From assembly GCA_018903015.1 (NCBI GenBank), contig JAHIPR010000101.1, positions 1 through 6,810 of the forward strand: DNA of 6,810 nucleotides. The letters are read 5' to 3'. Origin of the DNA: a bacterium. GTDB taxonomy: Bacteria; Atribacterota; JS1; SB-45; 34-128. Below, piece by piece: positions 5,803-6,810 of the stretch (positions are counted from its first letter, which is position 1; every line of letters starts with the position of its first letter). The position numbers and the translations under genes were made by a program. Below the pieces are notes generated by a model that saw nothing but the letters and a program-made list of their open reading frames with translations, was not told the origin of the DNA and did not search any database.

Positions 5803-5881
5803 TCACAGCTGAGTATTTTTCAGGACCTACTATACAAAAGGTACCAGAGTCAGAGTCTAATCCCAGGGCATATTTATTTAT
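5786..5881 (-). pseudogene. Probable N-terminal remnant of an FGGY-type sugar kinase
   Basis: Directly after fucI a GGAG (5892-5889) is followed seven bases later by ATA, where an ATG would be expected. The frame then reads NKYALGLDSDSGTFCIVG and stops after 31 codons. KYALGLD..SGT resembles the nucleotide-binding start of FGGY kinases ([LIV]-G-[LIV]-D-x-G-T). The extra DS comes from a six-base tandem repeat (AGAGTC twice, 5846-5857 on plus), and removing one copy gives GLDSGT. There is no usable start codon, and the frame runs into the pur promoter. In many fuc operons the isomerase gene is followed by a kinase gene, so I infer a decayed or truncated kinase. The match is short (about 13 residues) and could be chance. 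Confidence 0.45.
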
Positions 5882-5894
5882 AATAATTCTCCTT

Positions 5895-6810
5895 TTATTT
5901 TCTACCATATAGTGGTCCGAAACTATTACAGGCCCTAAAATCAGCAGATTCTAAATCAGAAGTCCCAAAGGAGGACCAGGCCTTGGGTCGGAAGATCTTT
6001 TCTTCAGGGACATTGTGCATGGCTACCGGTATCCTGAGCATAGAGGCAAGGGTGATTAAGTCTTTCCCGATATGACCATAGCTGATCGCCCCATGGTTGG
6101 CTCCCCAGCTGTTCATCACCGAATAGACATCTTTAAAGGCTCCTCTACCGGTTAAAATGGGAGCAAACCAGGTGGTAGGCCAGGTGGGATCAGTCCGTTT
6201 ATCTAAAATTTGGTGAATTTTTGCAGGGAGGTCTATAGTATGACCTTCAGCAATTTGAATGACTGGCCCTATTCCCTTAATGAGATTTATCCTCACCATG
6301 GTTACCGGCATAACTCCTTTGGTGTAAAAAGTAGATGAATATCCACCTCCCCGAAAATATTCCAAGTTTGCAGGAGACCATTTCGTATTTTCCAGACATC
6401 TTTTTACTTCTTCTTCGGTTATCTCCCAGAAGGGTTTCATGGTCGCCTTTTCATCTTCCTTCTGTTGGCCGGTAGCATCCAGGGTAGTAGAACCGGAATT
6501 AATCAAATGAAGAATACCACCCTGGGCAAGACCGCTTAATTCAATGCCAGTTACCCGTTTGACCGCTTGAGGGCTCCAGTAAGTTCGTATATCGGAAAAT
6601 ATCTGTGCTCTGTCGGTTAATAGGTGATTAAATAGCATAGAGATTCCGTTTAAGCTGTCGTTTTCTGTAGCAATGATAAACGCTTCCCTAATTCCATTCC
6701 AATCAAAGGAAGTATTTAAGATGGTCTCCATAAAGTCTCCGTTGGGGAAATGGTCGGTCCACTGCCTTTGTCCTTGAAATCCAGCAACAAGAGCATTATG
6801 TCCATCTGCT
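5895..6810 (-). CDS. fucI: L-fucose isomerase, C-terminal half (start outside window)
   Basis: FucI is a Mn-dependent cytoplasmic ketol isomerase converting L-fucose to L-fuculose (often also D-arabinose to D-ribulose). The open frame extends to the window edge. The ATG at 6731 is internal, because the codons before it ([18 protein letters not shown]) match the family. The visible 304 residues correspond to roughly the second half of the 591-residue E. coli enzyme. The metal ligands known there (Glu337, Asp361, His528) are present: ATEND (Glu at visible residue 49), FSDIRTYW (Asp73, the same 24-residue spacing) and GANHG (His239). [17 protein letters not shown] and the C-terminal [10 protein letters not shown] also match. 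No defect is visible. It points toward the pur operon with 93 bp between its stop and the pur -35 box. I see no terminator after it. Confidence 0.96.
   Translation of the reverse strand, partial: ADGHNALVAGFQGQRQWTDHFPNGDFMETILNTSFDWNGIREAFIIATENDSLNGISMLFNHLLTDRAQIFSDIRTYWSPQAVKRVTGIELSGLAQGGILHLINSGSTTLDATGQQKEDEKATMKPFWEITEEEVKRCLENTKWSPANLEYFRGGGYSSTFYTKGVMPVTMVRINLIKGIGPVIQIAEGHTIDLPAKIHQILDKRTDPTWPTTWFAPILTGRGAFKDVYSVMNSWGANHGAISYGHIGKDLITLASMLRIPVAMHNVPEEKIFRPKAWSSFGTSDLESADFRACNSFGPLYGRK

Noticed and set aside
5895..6731. fucI starting at the ATG at 6731 as a short 278-residue protein
   Set aside because: The codons upstream to the window edge remain open and match L-fucose isomerase, so this ATG is internal and the gene is simply cut by the window.
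1..6810. A previously undescribed multi-gene system
   Set aside because: Every intact coding region matches a known purine-biosynthesis or fucose enzyme. No unexplained gene cluster remains.

Overview
The window is a purine-biosynthesis operon read entirely on the minus strand. It is preceded by its own riboswitch-controlled leader and abuts the end of a fucose-catabolism gene. The DNA is AT-rich. The pur layout is purE-purC-purS-purQ-purL-purF, with a small PurL plus separate PurS and PurQ subunits and a guanine-type riboswitch. That layout is typical of Gram-positive bacteria and of many anaerobic or uncultured bacterial lineages, not of enteric Proteobacteria. I infer an AT-rich, probably anaerobic bacterium, either Firmicutes-like or from a candidate phylum. 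I cannot name the taxon from sequence alone.

Layout in the direction of transcription, from high to low coordinates. 6810-5895: the C-terminal half of L-fucose isomerase (fucI), whose start lies outside the window. 5881-5786: a dead stub that looks like the first codons of an FGGY-type sugar kinase, with an intact ribosome-binding site but ATA where ATG should be. 5802-5774: a consensus promoter overlapping the end of that stub. 5738-5668: a guanine-class riboswitch aptamer. 5667-5544: a long linker holding a weak hairpin. 5543-5483: a strong intrinsic terminator whose upper stem is complementary to the 3' flank of the aptamer P1 helix. 5420-4947: purE. 4946-4796: a repeat-rich spacer. 4795-3767: purC, in an unusually long form. 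3740-3489: purS. 3492-2797: purQ. 2796-2684: a repeat-rich spacer. 2683-494: purL. 494-1: the N-terminal part of purF, which runs off the window.

Together the genes cover PurF (step 1, PRPP to phosphoribosylamine), PurSQL (FGAR to FGAM), PurE (carboxylation branch) and PurC (SAICAR formation). Other steps (purD, purN, purM, purK, purB, purH) are not in the window; some may follow purF. The leader predicts that guanine or hypoxanthine binding allows termination before purE, shutting the operon off.

I see no defence locus, integrase, CRISPR array or new multi-gene system. The points worth a second look are the long, archaeal-looking PurC, the irregular riboswitch arm and its long expression platform, the kinase stub at the fuc/pur junction, short in-frame duplications in purF (one forming a 22-bp perfect palindrome), and degenerate tandem repeats of 14-bp period in the gaps of the operon.
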